This document shows, one piece after another, positions 1 to 10,989 of a DNA stretch of 64,000 nt. How positions within the stretch are numbered: position 1 is the stretch's first letter; the number at the start of each line of letters is the position of its first letter. This DNA is from Sabellastarte sp. h YS-2021 (taxonomy: Eukaryota > Annelida > Polychaeta > Sabellida > Sabellidae). The notes under the pieces were generated by a model. That model was given only the letters and a program-made list of their open reading frames with translations, searched no databases and was not told the DNA's origin. Location: NCBI GenBank assembly GCA_964017235.1, contig OZ024936.1, positions 60,935,028 through 60,999,027 of the forward strand, given 5' to 3'. The translations under genes were made by a program, and so were the position numbers.

Positions 1-1004
1 GTGTGCATACCATATGGGGCTTTCACTAAATTAGTTCTATGGTTGTTTTTTTATTTCAATATACAATCAACATTGTTTCACCATATGTACCACTGGTTTT
101 CCTTTATGGGAAAATATAATTTTGGATAAAGCTTGAAAAGTTTTAATATAATCTGACTGTCACAAAATTTAACCATGGATAATGATAATCGATAAAATAT
201 GAATCTGTGACTTACAGAAAGCTCTTTCCAGAAAAAATTAGACTGCTATTTAACAATGCTGTGGATAATTTGTTGTGGTGAGTGTTTCATGTTACTTTAT
301 TAATCTGTGCTTATTTTAAGATAGTAAGTTATTATTTTTGTGTTTCAGGGATTGAAGTACTAGAAACTGGAGAATTACTTATTTGTTGTATTTTGTGTTG
401 AAGTTTTTGGGTTTCTCAAGATTTTTATTTTGTTTGCTTCTTTGTCTCTTAATTTGGAATCAAGGAAAAAATGCCTCCTGGAAAGATTGTCTCCTGGAAA
501 AAAAGCCTCGTATGAAAATTAATCCACAACATTGAGAACAAAATTCATTTCAACCACAAACAGTGTATCATTTTAGTAGTATATAACAAACTGTAATAAG
601 GTAAATTAAAATCTTTGTTTTGAACTTAAAAACATTGAAAATTTAAATCAAATTTAAACCCAGCAGTAATGCATTTTAGTACTCCATTTTTGCACTATGT
701 TTATTTTTTCTCATTTTACTTGAGTAATTTTGAGCCAATCAAAACACTAATAACTTTTAATATAGTACGCTGGGTTCGATTTTCACAGTGAGTTTGTTTG
801 AAAGTTAGCTGCTCCTTTGATGAAGTCAGATTGTAAAGAAATGCAAAGAATTAAAAACTATCTAACTTTACAAATTAAATTGCTTGTTTTGTATTTGTCA
901 GGAGGTATTTTTTCAAGGTAGCATTTTTCCAATAGGTATTTTTCTATGAACGCTGAATGTCATTCAGAATTGAAAGACTTTGTAAGTGTATCCGCTGAAC
1001 TAAT
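1..1004. other. AT-rich noncoding DNA
   Basis: Nothing recognisable: no long open frame, no inverted-repeat element and no RNA gene that I can support. Confidence 0.6.
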
Positions 1005-1006
1005 TA

Positions 1007-1522
1007 AAGCCTCTCTTACATCCCATCGTACGTGCACGTATGTCCTATTTACAGAGAAAAATCGGCTGATTTGCAAGGCACACTTAAGGTACACTTGCGA
1101 TTTTATAACAGAATTTAAAGATCGCACAGGCCCTGCAATGAAAATTGACATGCACATTTTCTCTGCGTGCACGCAGTATGGCCATAAACGCATCCATTTT
1201 TCAAGGGTAACTTACAAGAGACTTGCACACGTGCATTTCCCTTGCAGGTGTTGCAAGATCTCCCCATTCACTTGCAGGGTTTGCACATGCCGTATAATAC
1301 ACTCACGTGTACCTTGCGTGTATATAAACCCACTGTATGCCCTGTAGCCAGTAGCAGTTTATTCTTTGATCTTCAAGTTGTGACACTGTTGCTGGCAGAA
1401 TACACCTTGTTTGCACGTGCAAATCTCTGCTACCCCACTACAAGGCTATGTTCATATTTTTCAACAATATTTGCAGCACACTTGCGTGTATATACACGTA
1501 CAATGGGATGTAAGAGAGGCTT
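1007..1522. mobile_element. Mariner-like miniature inverted-repeat element, TA target site
   Basis: The element is bounded by terminal inverted repeats of 28 bp with one mismatch. The left end starts AAGCCTCTCTTACATCCCAT, and the right end is its reverse complement finishing at 1522. Both ends abut TA (1005-1006 and 1523-1524), the target duplication of Tc1/mariner elements. The 516-bp interior has no transposase. It holds many short motifs around TTGC, such as CACTTGCG and CCTTGCAG, which look like subterminal repeats. Superfamily is inferred from the TA only. Confidence 0.7.
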
Positions 1523-1898
1523 TATATGAAAGAAGTTGTGAAAACATTTCAATATTGAATGCATTGTGCCGAGGAAGACTGGCAAATACTAAGTACCCTT
1601 TTATTCTTGGCAGACTGGCCATTGAACTGAACTACAATCCACTGTTAAAATAATGTAGTGATAACTCTCCATTATGCAAAAATAATGAAGAGTTGAGACA
1701 ATGGAAGGGTCGCCCGTCTGGGTTTTATATATACTTCATGGCTCCCTGCTATAGTCTCATTTTCTATATATTTTAATTCTTACGTTTGAATTAAATAGAA
1801 CTGTCCAAGATCTCTATGATACAGAATAGTTGAAACAGGCAAAACACACTTGTTTTCTATTTTTTTTCTAATTTTCTATCTACCATCTTGAATTATTT

Positions 1899-1952
1899 AG
1901 ATAGTAAGTTGATAAATCGAGATAACTATGTCGATTTATCGACCTACTAAGT
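1899..1952. repeat. Imperfect palindrome with perfect 10-bp inner arms
   Basis: Arms GATAAATCGA and TCGATTTATC flank a 10-nt loop (1921-1930). The outer arms extend the pairing to 22 bp with about 18 matches. It could be the remnant of a small foldback element. The surrounding 1525-2144 region is otherwise featureless. Confidence 0.6.
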
Positions 1953-2144
1953 TGACAATTAACCTTAACCCTACTACTCTTTTGTACTACAGTGTAAAAT
2001 AAATTTGTGGTTCAGTCCAATGGGTATTTGGGTGGGATATGTCCATTGCAATTCGATGGGATTGGGACCAGGACTCATTCAGGGGTGATTCAACACAACT
2101 CAGAAAGCAATTTGCATTCTGGACTGCCTTTTAAAAGGCTGCCT

Positions 2145-2325
2145 TTTTGAAATAGTCATTATTTCCTCTCTGGAGCTGTATTAAAATACACACACTGGTG
2201 GGGTGGGGCTGGAAAGGGGAGGTATTTGTATGGGGCGGCTTGCTCTTCAAGGATGACGTCATCAACCAAAAAAAGCAAACATATATACAGAAACACCAGT
2301 AAGGAAAGATGTGACCTGGGCATTG
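2145..2325 (+). repeat. Dispersed repeat copy 1 (family shared with 53.06 kb)
   Basis: This stretch aligns with 53056-53261. Shared words in the same order include TGAAATAG, GGAGCTGTATT, ACACACTGG, GGTGGG, TCAACCA, AAGCAAA, ATACAGAAAC and GTGTGACCT-like text. It contains a perfect CRE (TGACGTCA near 2254). The family is unknown to me, and boundaries are where similarity fades. Confidence 0.5.
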
Positions 2326-3473
2326 TTTCAACAGAAAAATTTAGCCAAAATTTTATAAAGAAATTTTACCAGTGCCAGAGCATTTTCGTAACTTCGTCAT
2401 TCCAAGAATAATTACTCCATTGAATATTTTTCAACTTAAAAAAGGGAAAAATCCAACCTCACAAAGTGTTTGTGACTCATTGCACAGTCAGAAGCATGTC
2501 CCTTTTCCATGCAGTGATCAATCGTGGCTCTTCAGTGACATCATAATATTAAACCATTTGGAGGGACCTACTGGGGGCATATAATTACAGCCGATACATT
2601 TTGTGATTGGTCACACCAGATTTGTTAACAAACATTTGACTTGGGATGTTACAAAGGTACTGAAGACAAAATTTAAACTTCTACCTGTTTTTGCTTTGAA
2701 TATACATATTTTTGGGGGGAGGTCAAAGTGATTATATATGAAAATCTCCCAAGGACTTTGATTGACAGGTAAAAAGTCAGATGCATGTTTTGTGTATTGT
2801 TTCATCTGAAGCTGGTTTGATGAAACTAATCTTGAAAAAATCCTCGGCTGACAAACAAAGTTCCGATTTGAGATAAAATGACAACTGGTGTACAGTAGCT
2901 GCGAGTCAAACACACAGCATTAATACTTCAGTTGTGTATAAGAGTGAAGGTATTGATTGTAAGAAAGGCTGTATGGAAAATACTCTTCTGTTACAGTTTT
3001 GAAAAACTTATCCCAGGCATATTTCATCCAGAATTTAGACCATCATTGAATCTGAATGAATGAACCGATTAATCAGGTTGTCGCCAAGGGCACTACATGT
3101 AAAATCTCAAGTTTCAATGTGGGATTATAAAAAATCCATTCTGTACAAAAGTGAGGGTAGATTCAAAACAGTAAAATAATGCATAAATATTTTCTTTTTG
3201 GTTTTTAACATTTGCACTGATTGTTAAATGTTTAAAAGAAATTTCACTGACTTAAAATCTTTAAAGACAGGCTGTTACTTGTGCATTTCTATAGGTGAAC
3301 TATATAGAGGACATTGTATAGTAAAACAGTATCTGCACATTTTACACAAATCAGGTGGTAAATCACATGCTTTTCCATATTTACATAGTGAAGTGTTTGA
3401 GAGAAATTATTAAACTAACTTGTAAGAATTAATGGGCTTGGTGATAAATAAAATAACCACGTTGAACTTTCAT
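2326..3473. other. Noncoding DNA
   Basis: AT-rich intergenic sequence downstream of Hey with no open frame that resembles a protein family and no clear transposon ends. Confidence 0.5.
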
Positions 3474-3479
3474 TTTATT
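3474..3479 (-). terminator. Possible polyadenylation signal for Hey
   Basis: AATAAA on the minus strand is the first such hexamer I see downstream of the Hey stop at 4359. Use of it would give a 3' UTR of about 0.9 kb that includes the SINE at 3676-4013. There is no transcript support here, so this is tentative. Confidence 0.25.
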
Positions 3480-3675
3480 TTAACAAAAAAAAATTCAGCT
3501 TTACTTACATCAACTGTACATGTTCACTTAAAACCATTTTTTGACTTTTAAATTTACAGATATGACCATGTATACTATCAAAGCTTGAATTCATGGATTT
3601 ATAAAATTTAGGTTCCTGTATTCAGTATTTCAATTTAATACAGAATCTTTTTTTCCATACAGGTGACCATAGATT

Positions 3676-4013
3676 CTATTATTCTTATTGTTATTATTAT
3701 TATGTATTTATACTCAGCGCAATATCTCCATATACTACAGGACTCAAAGCGCTATTTAACCAATCCGACTGTACAGGTACAGCCCCAACTCACAAGTAAC
3801 TGACATTCCCCTAACTGGAAGCTAGAGGCTCAAGGATGACCATTTATCAACGTCCTTGAGGTTCTTTAACCTGCCACTGGGGATAGGACCCAATGACAGA
3901 GGACCGCCATTTTAAGTGGTCATCCGAGCCACCATGTATCTGCCTGTACCTGGGATTGAACCCACGTCCTCTGAGTTCCTAGACAAGTGTGTTACCCGTT
4001 AGGCCACAGTGTT
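3676..4013 (-). mobile_element. tRNA-derived SINE, near full length
   Basis: Read on the minus strand, the 5' head has pol III box A (TGGCCTAACGG) and box B (GGGTTCAATCC) at tRNA spacing. A SINE body follows, and then a 3' tail with AGCGCTTTGAG, GCGCTGAG and TAAATACATAATAATAATAA, typical of SINE tails with short A-rich repeats. Length is about 335 bp. It sits in the 3' flank of Hey in the same orientation and may be part of its 3' UTR. I could not find a clean target duplication. Confidence 0.72.
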
Positions 4014-4358
4014 GTTACAGTAGAGGCAAGTTAGTCACTAAAATGCACGAAATGTATTTCCTACATATCATTTCACAAATTATTTCCAATCATTGCTACA
4101 GGCGTAGGTTTGTGTTACCAGGTATTAACACTAACAATTCAGTAATATTTTCCAAATTAAATGTTTTAACACTGTGTTGATAAAAAGTCAAAAGAAATGT
4201 CGAAACTTTACGTTTTTCATTTTTGTGAGGTTACATATATTAGAGTGTAATATATGTTAAGAGTTTGCCATTTCAGATAATTAGTAAAACAAGAAAGCAA
4301 GGGGCAACACAGTTTATACAGCACTGTACCTTTGAAAACAAATAGATCACACAATCAA
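4014..4358 (-). other. Probable Hey 3' UTR start
   Basis: Directly follows the Hey TAG stop on the minus strand. AT-rich, with no AATAAA and no further exon reading into a YRPW-like tail. Confidence 0.4.
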
Positions 4359-6732
4359 CTAGTATGCCAAATCAGCAGCAAAGTTCCTTGCATGTTTCAT
4401 CTGATGATGTGCTGCTGTGGAACCTAACCCTGGAAGTTGGGACATATTTGTCCCTGGATGATTATACCTGGGTGAAAATGAGGATGACACTGGAAAATGA
4501 CAACTGCCAGTTTGTTGGGAGACTGGTGGTGCCATCTGGCTGAGATTGGATGATGTCACAGAAGAGGTAGCATTCAAACCAATGGCAGAACCAAGTCTGG
4601 AAGCAGCCAAGTATGCTCCTTCCATTTGATTATTCTGACCAGACCCTAAAAGCCCTCCCAATTGTCCGAGGCTCGATTTAGAGCTGATCCCGTATGAAGA
4701 ATACTTGGCTGGATGAGCCAATGAAGCTGGACTTCCATTGTTTAGGCTACACCAGCTTGCACTTAATGAACTTAAGCTCTGCATATTGACCTTGGCTGTG
4801 GCATCCCTCTGAGCACTATAAGCTTCTAAATGTCCCAACAGTCGCATTCGTAATGGATCCTGAAGATCCATCCCTTCTACTGTTGCCAGATAACGGGCAG
4901 TTTCAGCCACACATTCTCTGAAGCCAATACTTCGATAATCCAGGGCCAAGCTTGAGGAATCTGCCCCATACACATTCAAACCTTTGGCATTTAGCATCCG
5001 CAGATGGTCGACTGTAAGCTGGAGTATCTCAGCTTTCTCAAGTTTGGTAGAACCCTGGAAATGTAAGAGATTGCTGCATTGGATATGTATTTTGATGTGT
5101 TGAAACTGTTATACGTTGAACCTGTGTATGATACATGTATAGATCTGCTGACAAATTTAACATGGTAATGTGTTTGCAATAATGTTTTCATAAATATTCT
5201 TTTTTTCATTTTTTCCACTTACAAGTTATATACTTTGTATTTGTTTCAGTATTCAATTGGGAAGTAATAAAAATGATTTATGACTGAAGATATTGGAACA
5301 ATTTGAATGTCCATTAAGATTTAATTAAACAATAGATTTACTACTGCTCAGCCAGTGAATTTCATCACCCCAGTGAAGTTCATCACCTGCCGTAAAAACG
5401 TTCAAGGAAGGCAATATTCATATTTAAATACAATGTAACTGGAATAGCTGCTTTCAGCACTAAGCATGCATGTGTGCTGAAAGTTCACAGTTAAAACGAT
5501 TTAATATTGTCATAAAATGCAGGGGTGACAAAAATGTCTTTTTGGAGTTTTTAAATTAATTCTTTTAAAATATATTTAACTCTATAAGATGCTCCCAACA
5601 AAAGTAGACAGACTTGTACAATAAATACAGTTCGTGCATTGTAGACATGTAAAAGTTTTTCTTAAACACATTGTGTAAATATATGTAATGTATAATACTT
5701 ACTTATCTGTACTTATATAGTAACATAGTTTTATATTCAATGTAAAAATTTAATTTATATTGAAAAAATATTATCAAAAAATTCTGCACTTGTTGAACCA
5801 GATACAAGTCTATGGGTTCATAGTTACATTTCTATGTTAGTGACATCAGTGAGGAATTTGAAAAGCAAATGTTGACATAACTTCAGCATTCTATGTGATT
5901 CAAACCAAATTTTAAAAAAAATCAAATATTTACCTGCTTTTCATAAGCACTCGGTACAAGTCGTTTCAGTTCACTCAAACTACCATTGATTCGGTCTCTT
6001 CGTCTTTTTTCAATAACCTATAAATAACAAGAAATTTATCTGATGAAAACACCATCAAACATACGTCTATGGGTTGAGTTTTATATAATCTGCCATCCAT
6101 ATAGCTTTTCACCTTTTCAGGTAGACAATTTAAATTTTACAGGGTCATCTTTCGCACCATTTTAACACATAAAAAAAGATAATAGAGTGTAAATTTTTTT
6201 CATAAAAATAAGATTTTAGTTCGGTCTTCTTTGTAGTTTTCATCAGAAAGACAAGTTTCTTAAAAAAGAAAACTTCAAGTTTATTAGCATGAAAACAGTG
6301 TCCACTAATTTCTGTTTATTATTTACCCTTATAAGGAAGTTTTAGTTAAACTATATTGAAAACCCACAAGTCTAATTTAACTGGAACTGTTTTTCAACTA
6401 AAACTAAAATAGTTGCACAAGTATTCTTTACAGTTAATGAATCCTAATTGCAAAAGTATATTCCAAATAAATCACATAAATGATCCATACGGAAGTCTAC
6501 CAGCTTTTCTTAACTTACTTCGATGACTAATACAGGGCACGTGTTCATTAAAGGCACATTTTTAAAGATCATGAGACAACAACAAAAAACTCACCCCTCT
6601 TCTTTTCTTTCTATCCATGCGTCTGCGTGGCATTTGTTGACAACTTCCGGTGAGTGACGTATATCTGATGTCATGCTCATCTCCAAAGTCGTCATCAGAT
6701 CCACCACTTTCAAAACCCCTACCTTTCATCAT
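4359..6732 (-). CDS. Hey: Hey-type bHLH-Orange transcriptional repressor, 3 coding exons, 305 aa
   Basis: Predicted nuclear DNA-binding repressor of the Hes/Hey group, which in animals acts mainly as a direct Notch effector. Coding exons on the minus strand are 6732-6595 (46 codons), 6017-5934 (28) and 5054-4359 (231 plus TAG). Both junctions are phase 0 with GT..AG ends (donors GTGAGT and GTAAAT). The start ATG has an in-frame TGA 27 bases upstream. The N-terminus is acidic ([10 protein letters not shown]). The bHLH spans about residues 41-95: basic region [17 protein letters not shown], then [15 protein letters not shown], then [18 protein letters not shown]. The glycine before VIEKRRR marks Hey rather than Hes, which has proline there. 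The Orange domain is about residues 113-157 ([19 protein letters not shown]). The Ser/Gly/Asn-rich tail ends NFAADLAY, with no YRPW, YHSW or WRPW. Total length is close to vertebrate Hey1. The family call is secure; the absence of the tail motif could mean another isoform or real loss. Confidence 0.95.
5055..5933 (-). other. Hey intron 2
   Basis: The 879-bp intron separates the loop of the bHLH (..SAYEKQ) from helix 2 ([11 protein letters not shown]..). It starts GTAAAT and ends in a pyrimidine-rich CATTTCCAG. It is AT-rich, and I see no mobile element or conserved open frame in it. Confidence 0.9.
6018..6594 (-). other. Hey intron 1
   Basis: The 577-bp intron interrupts the basic region directly after the Hey-diagnostic glycine codon. 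It starts GTGAGT and ends TTTATAG. A palindromic E-box CACGTG, a class of site that Hey proteins can bind, lies at 6538-6543. Autoregulation through it is only a possibility. Confidence 0.88.
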
Positions 6733-7682
6733 TGCTCCTAGGTGCGGAAATTTTATTCAGCCCAAGTGTCAACAAATTTATTGGCTATCTGGTTACTTAT
6801 ATTAATTTTGGCATTGAGTTCAGTATCACAAAAGGAGGAATGTCTCTCTTATAGGTGTTGAAACATTAAGCATTCAAGTCACTTTTTACATTATTTATAT
6901 GTCACCTATAGTTTTGAATGCTTTATTAATATCTTTAAAAATACATCGACAACATTCAATAATTACCACCAAACAAATGTTTCAATTTTATATGCTCCAT
7001 CGAAATACTGTCCATCCAGTTTCAGGGAATACTCTCACCAATGTATCCATCTGCACACAATATGCACTCGCATACAATTATTGCAATCGTTTCAGTGTAC
7101 ACAGATATACATACACTAATATTATGTCATATTGTTGACTTGCAACCCAAACATAAAAACATACATTCACTGTTCTGTGCACACCAGTTTCTGCAACAGC
7201 AATCTGTTACATATTTTTCTTCTATTCCCACAACTACAAAACAGACAAAATAAACAGAGTTAAATTGTTAATTGAAATCCATCCCTGAATCTTTATCTCG
7301 CTGTGATCTGTTACACAACAGTGGGCCTGAAATATATTTCTCTTCCAGTCTATCATATATTTATAAACATACTTAGTCCTCCCATTAATGTGAGTTCCTC
7401 CTTTTTAGTTGTAACGCCTGTTCTGTTGTCTCCCTCTCTACCTCTCCAACTATTAGAAAACAAGTAAACAAAACATGTACACACTATAGTCTATACCATC
7501 ATTGGTTCAACCATTTGCTGTTCATTTTGTTAGACTGTTTAGTAATATCTCTTCCCCCTCCTCCTCAGTAGCCATTTGCCCCTCCCCCTTTTGCTCTCAA
7601 AATTCTCTGTGTTTCTCCTGACTTTTCAAACATACACACAACACTGACGCCAGTAAGGATTTGTTGATCTTGAATAGACTGG
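6733..7682 (-). other. Hey 5' leader and proximal upstream DNA
   Basis: AT-rich sequence with pyrimidine-rich stretches (7380-7640). It presumably contains the 5' UTR, possibly with an untranslated exon and intron. I see no coding exon and no recognisable transposon. Confidence 0.5.
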
Positions 7683-7690
7683 TTCCCACG
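7683..7690 (-). promoter_or_regulatory. CSL/Su(H) binding site upstream of Hey
   Basis: The minus strand reads CGTGGGAA, a full match to the CSL (RBPJ, Su(H)) consensus YGTGGGAA. It lies about 950 bp upstream of the Hey start codon. Hey genes are direct Notch targets in other animals, so the site fits the gene. A single 8-mer can also occur by chance. Confidence 0.5.
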
Positions 7691-7869
7691 ATTTGGTTGA
7701 TGTTAGCCACCTGCCTTGAAAGCGTGAGAAATCATCCCCCACTGACCGCAGGCGAATCAATCCCTCCTTCCTTCCAGCGTCGCTGCTGGGCGATCGATAA
7801 AAATGATTGACAGCTCCGTATGTTGTCGATTATCACCGAAGGGGGAAGTACTTCCACTGTAACGCATGA

Positions 7870-7910
7870 TTTCATTGGCTGAATGTTATCTCCCCCTGAG
7901 CCATTGGATT
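7870..7910 (-). promoter_or_regulatory. Pair of CCAAT boxes, possible Hey promoter region
   Basis: Two minus-strand CCAAT motifs (ATTGG on the plus strand at 7874-7878 and 7903-7907) lie 29 bp apart. They sit in a relatively GC-rich patch (7720-7920) upstream of the CSL site. No clear TATA box is visible. The order CCAAT, CSL, Hey ATG is compatible with a promoter around 7.6-7.9 kb, but the transcription start is not determinable here. Confidence 0.3.
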
Positions 7911-7959
7911 TAGAGAAAAGTTTGAACAAAGTTACGGTTCCACAAATGCTGTTCATGTG

Positions 7960-8544
7960 TTGACGGATTTGGAAAGTGAAAATATTCTTAAAATACTTTT
8001 CAGTCCATATATTTCAACGTTTCAGTCACAAAATTTGTCCAAAGAAGATACAACATTGTCCCTTAATGTGATGTTAATGGTCTCCTGTAATGTGATGTAT
8101 GCAAGGGTTTAAGGTACATCTGACCCATTCTTTTTAGCTTATTTTTACTACAATATACTGATAAAAAAACACTATTATAAAGTTCCCCAAGAATATTTTA
8201 AGCCTGCAGTGTTTATGCACTGTTGATGTCATTTTCCCGTCATTTTATACTGTAGACAAACGTTAGAATACAGAACCAACGTCAGGAGTTCATGTATTTT
8301 ATTGATTAAAAGTGAACATCAATGTATAAATGTTTTTATGTGAACAAAATGTTGAAATAGTGTCCTTATGTATGACACAGAAACACTCAGTAAAAATTAA
8401 TGAAAGAAAGCATGGATGTCCTGATGGTAATTACATGAAAAAGGAGACACAGATATGTATTCCAATTCCGCCAGATGACAGTTCTCTGAAGCCAAGAAAT
8501 GATCATTTTTTTCTCTCTCTCAGAAAGCAGACTGTTTTGGGGAA
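7960..8544. other. Upstream noncoding DNA
   Basis: No gene seen. The open frame 8330-8635 runs into the SINE at 8545 and has no family resemblance. Confidence 0.5.
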
Positions 8545-8649
8545 AAAGTTGGGGGTTTTAAGTCCCGTTCAACAGGTAGGGTCATATTGTGACAGACTCT
8601 TACTTGTGGGAGTTGAACCCACACATGAAGACTAAGGGGTATCCTAACC
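8545..8649 (-). mobile_element. tRNA-derived SINE fragment (same family as 33.3 kb)
   Basis: On the minus strand a box B (GGGTTCAACTCC) is followed by a body containing AATATGACCCT, CTGTTGAAC and GGACTTAAAACC. The 33292-33432 copy has the same words in the same order. The tRNA head is cut short by the adjacent G-rich tract. Confidence 0.55.
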
Positions 8650-8682
8650 GGGGGGGAGGGGGGGGGGGGGGGGGGGAGGGGG
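8650..8682 (+). repeat. G-rich homopolymer tract
   Basis: A run of about 30 G with single A interruptions. Similar tracts occur at 9809-9824 (C), 32370-32400 (G) and 53874-53892 (C). They can form quadruplexes but are also where assemblies err. Confidence 0.9.
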
Positions 8683-9460
8683 ACCAGTACATACAGTTCG
8701 TCAGGGTTCTGTACTGTAAACTACCCCTTGGGTTTAGAGAGTATGGAATCAATTAGAAAGGATAATAATAATAATAATAGCCTCGTCATATGTACTCACT
8801 TGCTTATTTGAATCATATTAGTCTTTATTCCAGTTATCCATGCCAATGGTTTATTATGTTATGAACAGACAAGACTGTTATTGCAACATAAGAAGGTCTT
8901 GTGCATTGCGTCTGCACGATACTCTGCAACAGTTCAAAAGTTATTGAGAGTCCACACGTTTTCGGGGCGGGAAGTACTTTTATCCCCACCTGACCTGAAC
9001 GGTGGCATAGTCACACTTCCAGCGCGAGGCACTTCCGTTTTTGCTTGTAGGGGGAATATGTACGTGTTCTTTATGTGCAAACAGCAAACTGAGATAAAAA
9101 TGTGTTATTATGATTGTTGGTTGGAAGCTGAAAATACCAGCTCCCTAATTGTCCATTTGGGAGTTGTGTGCAGAAGATGACATATTCCAATACTCAGTAC
9201 AATACTTGCCAGGCGTACCCGAGAGTCAGAGGAGGGGACGTGGGTTGTAATTTGAACATAATTGTAAAAATATGGATTATTAAATATATATTAAAGAGGT
9301 CGCCTTGTTCTACGTGGGAAAGTATTCGTCAATAAAGCCTGCAGTTTTAACAAAAGCAGTCTCAGAGACGACATTGAATTCAAAGAAATATTATATAAAG
9401 AACATTAAAAACTCATGTACATATTGATTGTTTTTGATTGGTGTTCTTCACCGTTTCACA
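8683..9460. other. Noncoding DNA with a second CSL consensus
   Basis: Contains a short (AAT)n run at 8762-8780 and CGTGGGAA on the plus strand at 9313-9320, about 2.6 kb upstream of the Hey ATG. No gene is seen. Confidence 0.4.
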
Positions 9461-9469
9461 ACGTCCGCT

Positions 9470-9560
9470 TTTTCGAAATGGCCAAGTTGCAGTTATTTGG
9501 CTACTTCATAATCTTACTTGGTTTCAAAACGGCTTGGCCCTTTCAAAAGCTAACTGATCA
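9470..9560. repeat. Copy of the TTTCGAAATGGCC palindrome-rich repeat
   Basis: Contains TTTTTCGAAATGGCCAAG and CTACTTCATAATCTTA followed by GGTTTCAAAACGGC. The same words occur, slightly changed, in the array at 16990-17215, so both derive from one dispersed repeat. Confidence 0.5.
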
Positions 9561-9609
9561 GAATGACTTATGGGGCACACATAAAGCTATGGTCTTTCCA
9601 TTGGACCCT

Positions 9610-10917
9610 TTGACTTGAAAGGATTTCCTGAACTGGCAATTAGTGACTTGAGCAGCTACAGTTAAGGTATCATCTTCAATGTGGTCCTGAATATGCCTGT
9701 TGTTTTAATATAATTGATCAGTTTGTGATTGATCTATGACCAGTCAATAACAGAAGTTAAATGCAATTGACATTTACAACCTGAACCACAATCCGCATGA
9801 AAGGAATGCCCCCCCCCCCCCCCCTGTATTTTCTCAAAAGTAGTTTTCCTTTGATGGTGTTTAGGGAAATCATACAAAAAATATTTAATTTTAACAAAGA
9901 ACAATCTGGATAGGTTTAACACTGTTTTAAAACTTCTTCAATTGCTCCAATTGAGGCGTTTCATTTCATCTAATATTAATTTCTCTTTTTTTCGTAAAAA
10001 TGTGAAAAAAGTCAGATTATCGACAGAATCGTGTAGTTCTCATGTAAAATGTTAAAAAAAAGCCACTTTTCAATCACTTCAGGCTGGTGTTCATTGTAGA
10101 CAGAATCATTTAGGGTATTGCAACCTGTACTACAATGGCAACAGTGACTGGCAGTGAAAGTGTCTATGCAGACGTTGACTTCCTATTTGTGTTACACACA
10201 TCTAACTAAATATATCAGTGTCAGTGATGTCATTGATTCAAACCTCCTGTGTCAGGCGTGTGTTGAAGTAAAGCAAAAACTATTGAAGTAAACACACATG
10301 CCAACTGTCTGTCAGTGAAAACAAAACATTCTGTGAAAAAAAAATGTGAAATAAATTTTCAAACCCATAAAGAAAGACTAAGTTTGTAGCTTTTACTTCC
10401 GGTTAATCTCAACATTGTGATAACTATAGAATAAGAACATTTTTGAAAAATTAAAACTAATAGCATATTAGTATTCATAAATGAATTACCTTTGAATCCT
10501 TGGAAATGAAGGCACAGGAATGGCCACGCGTGGATATATGTTCTAGAGTACGTTTCCTATTTGTATAACACATCTAACTAAATATAGAAGTGTCAGTTCA
10601 TCTCTTCTTTTCAGACCGGTTGCCATTGATTTTATTCAGTTTTGATAGAAAACTCACCAAGCATCTGTAAATCAAGATAAATAAAGAAAGGTACATAAAT
10701 CATTTAGCCCTGCGTACGGCTCGAGTTTCTTTGCAATGGAGGAATAAAATCTTTATCAGTTTTTACAGAAGGAAAACTTCCTAAATGGCTTATAACAAAG
10801 CCAAAAGGACTTGAGTGTAAATGTGCTAGCTGCAAAGCCATAAGAGACACAAGGAGTGCAACTATAACTTATGAAAGTCTGGCTGCAAGAATAAATTCCA
10901 AGTCAGATACATCCCAT
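9610..10917. other. Noncoding DNA
   Basis: Contains a 16-C tract at 9809-9824. No gene or bounded transposon is seen. Confidence 0.5.
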
Positions 10918-10985
10918 ACCTGGCCTGGAACTCAGATGGTCGCCCGTCCAAGTACTAACATAGTCCGTTGCTGCTTAAAGTGATG
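10918..10985 (-). mobile_element. 5S rRNA-like sequence, 5S-derived SINE or 5S pseudogene
   Basis: The minus strand reads TTAAGCAGCAACGG, then TTAGTACTTGGACGGG, then CGACC. This matches the 3' half of eukaryotic 5S rRNA, covering the internal promoter (box A-like AAGCNNNNNGGG and box C-like TTAGTACTTGGATGGG). The 5' third of 5S is too diverged to align and there is no clean 3' end, so it is not a functional 5S gene. A 5S-headed SINE (SINE3 type) is the likeliest origin. Confidence 0.6.
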
Positions 10986-10989
10986 AGAC

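Noticed and set aside
4359..6732. Assignment as Hes/hairy instead of Hey
   Set aside because: Hes proteins have proline in the basic region and a WRPW tail. This one has glycine at that position and Hey-like helix 2 and Orange sequences.
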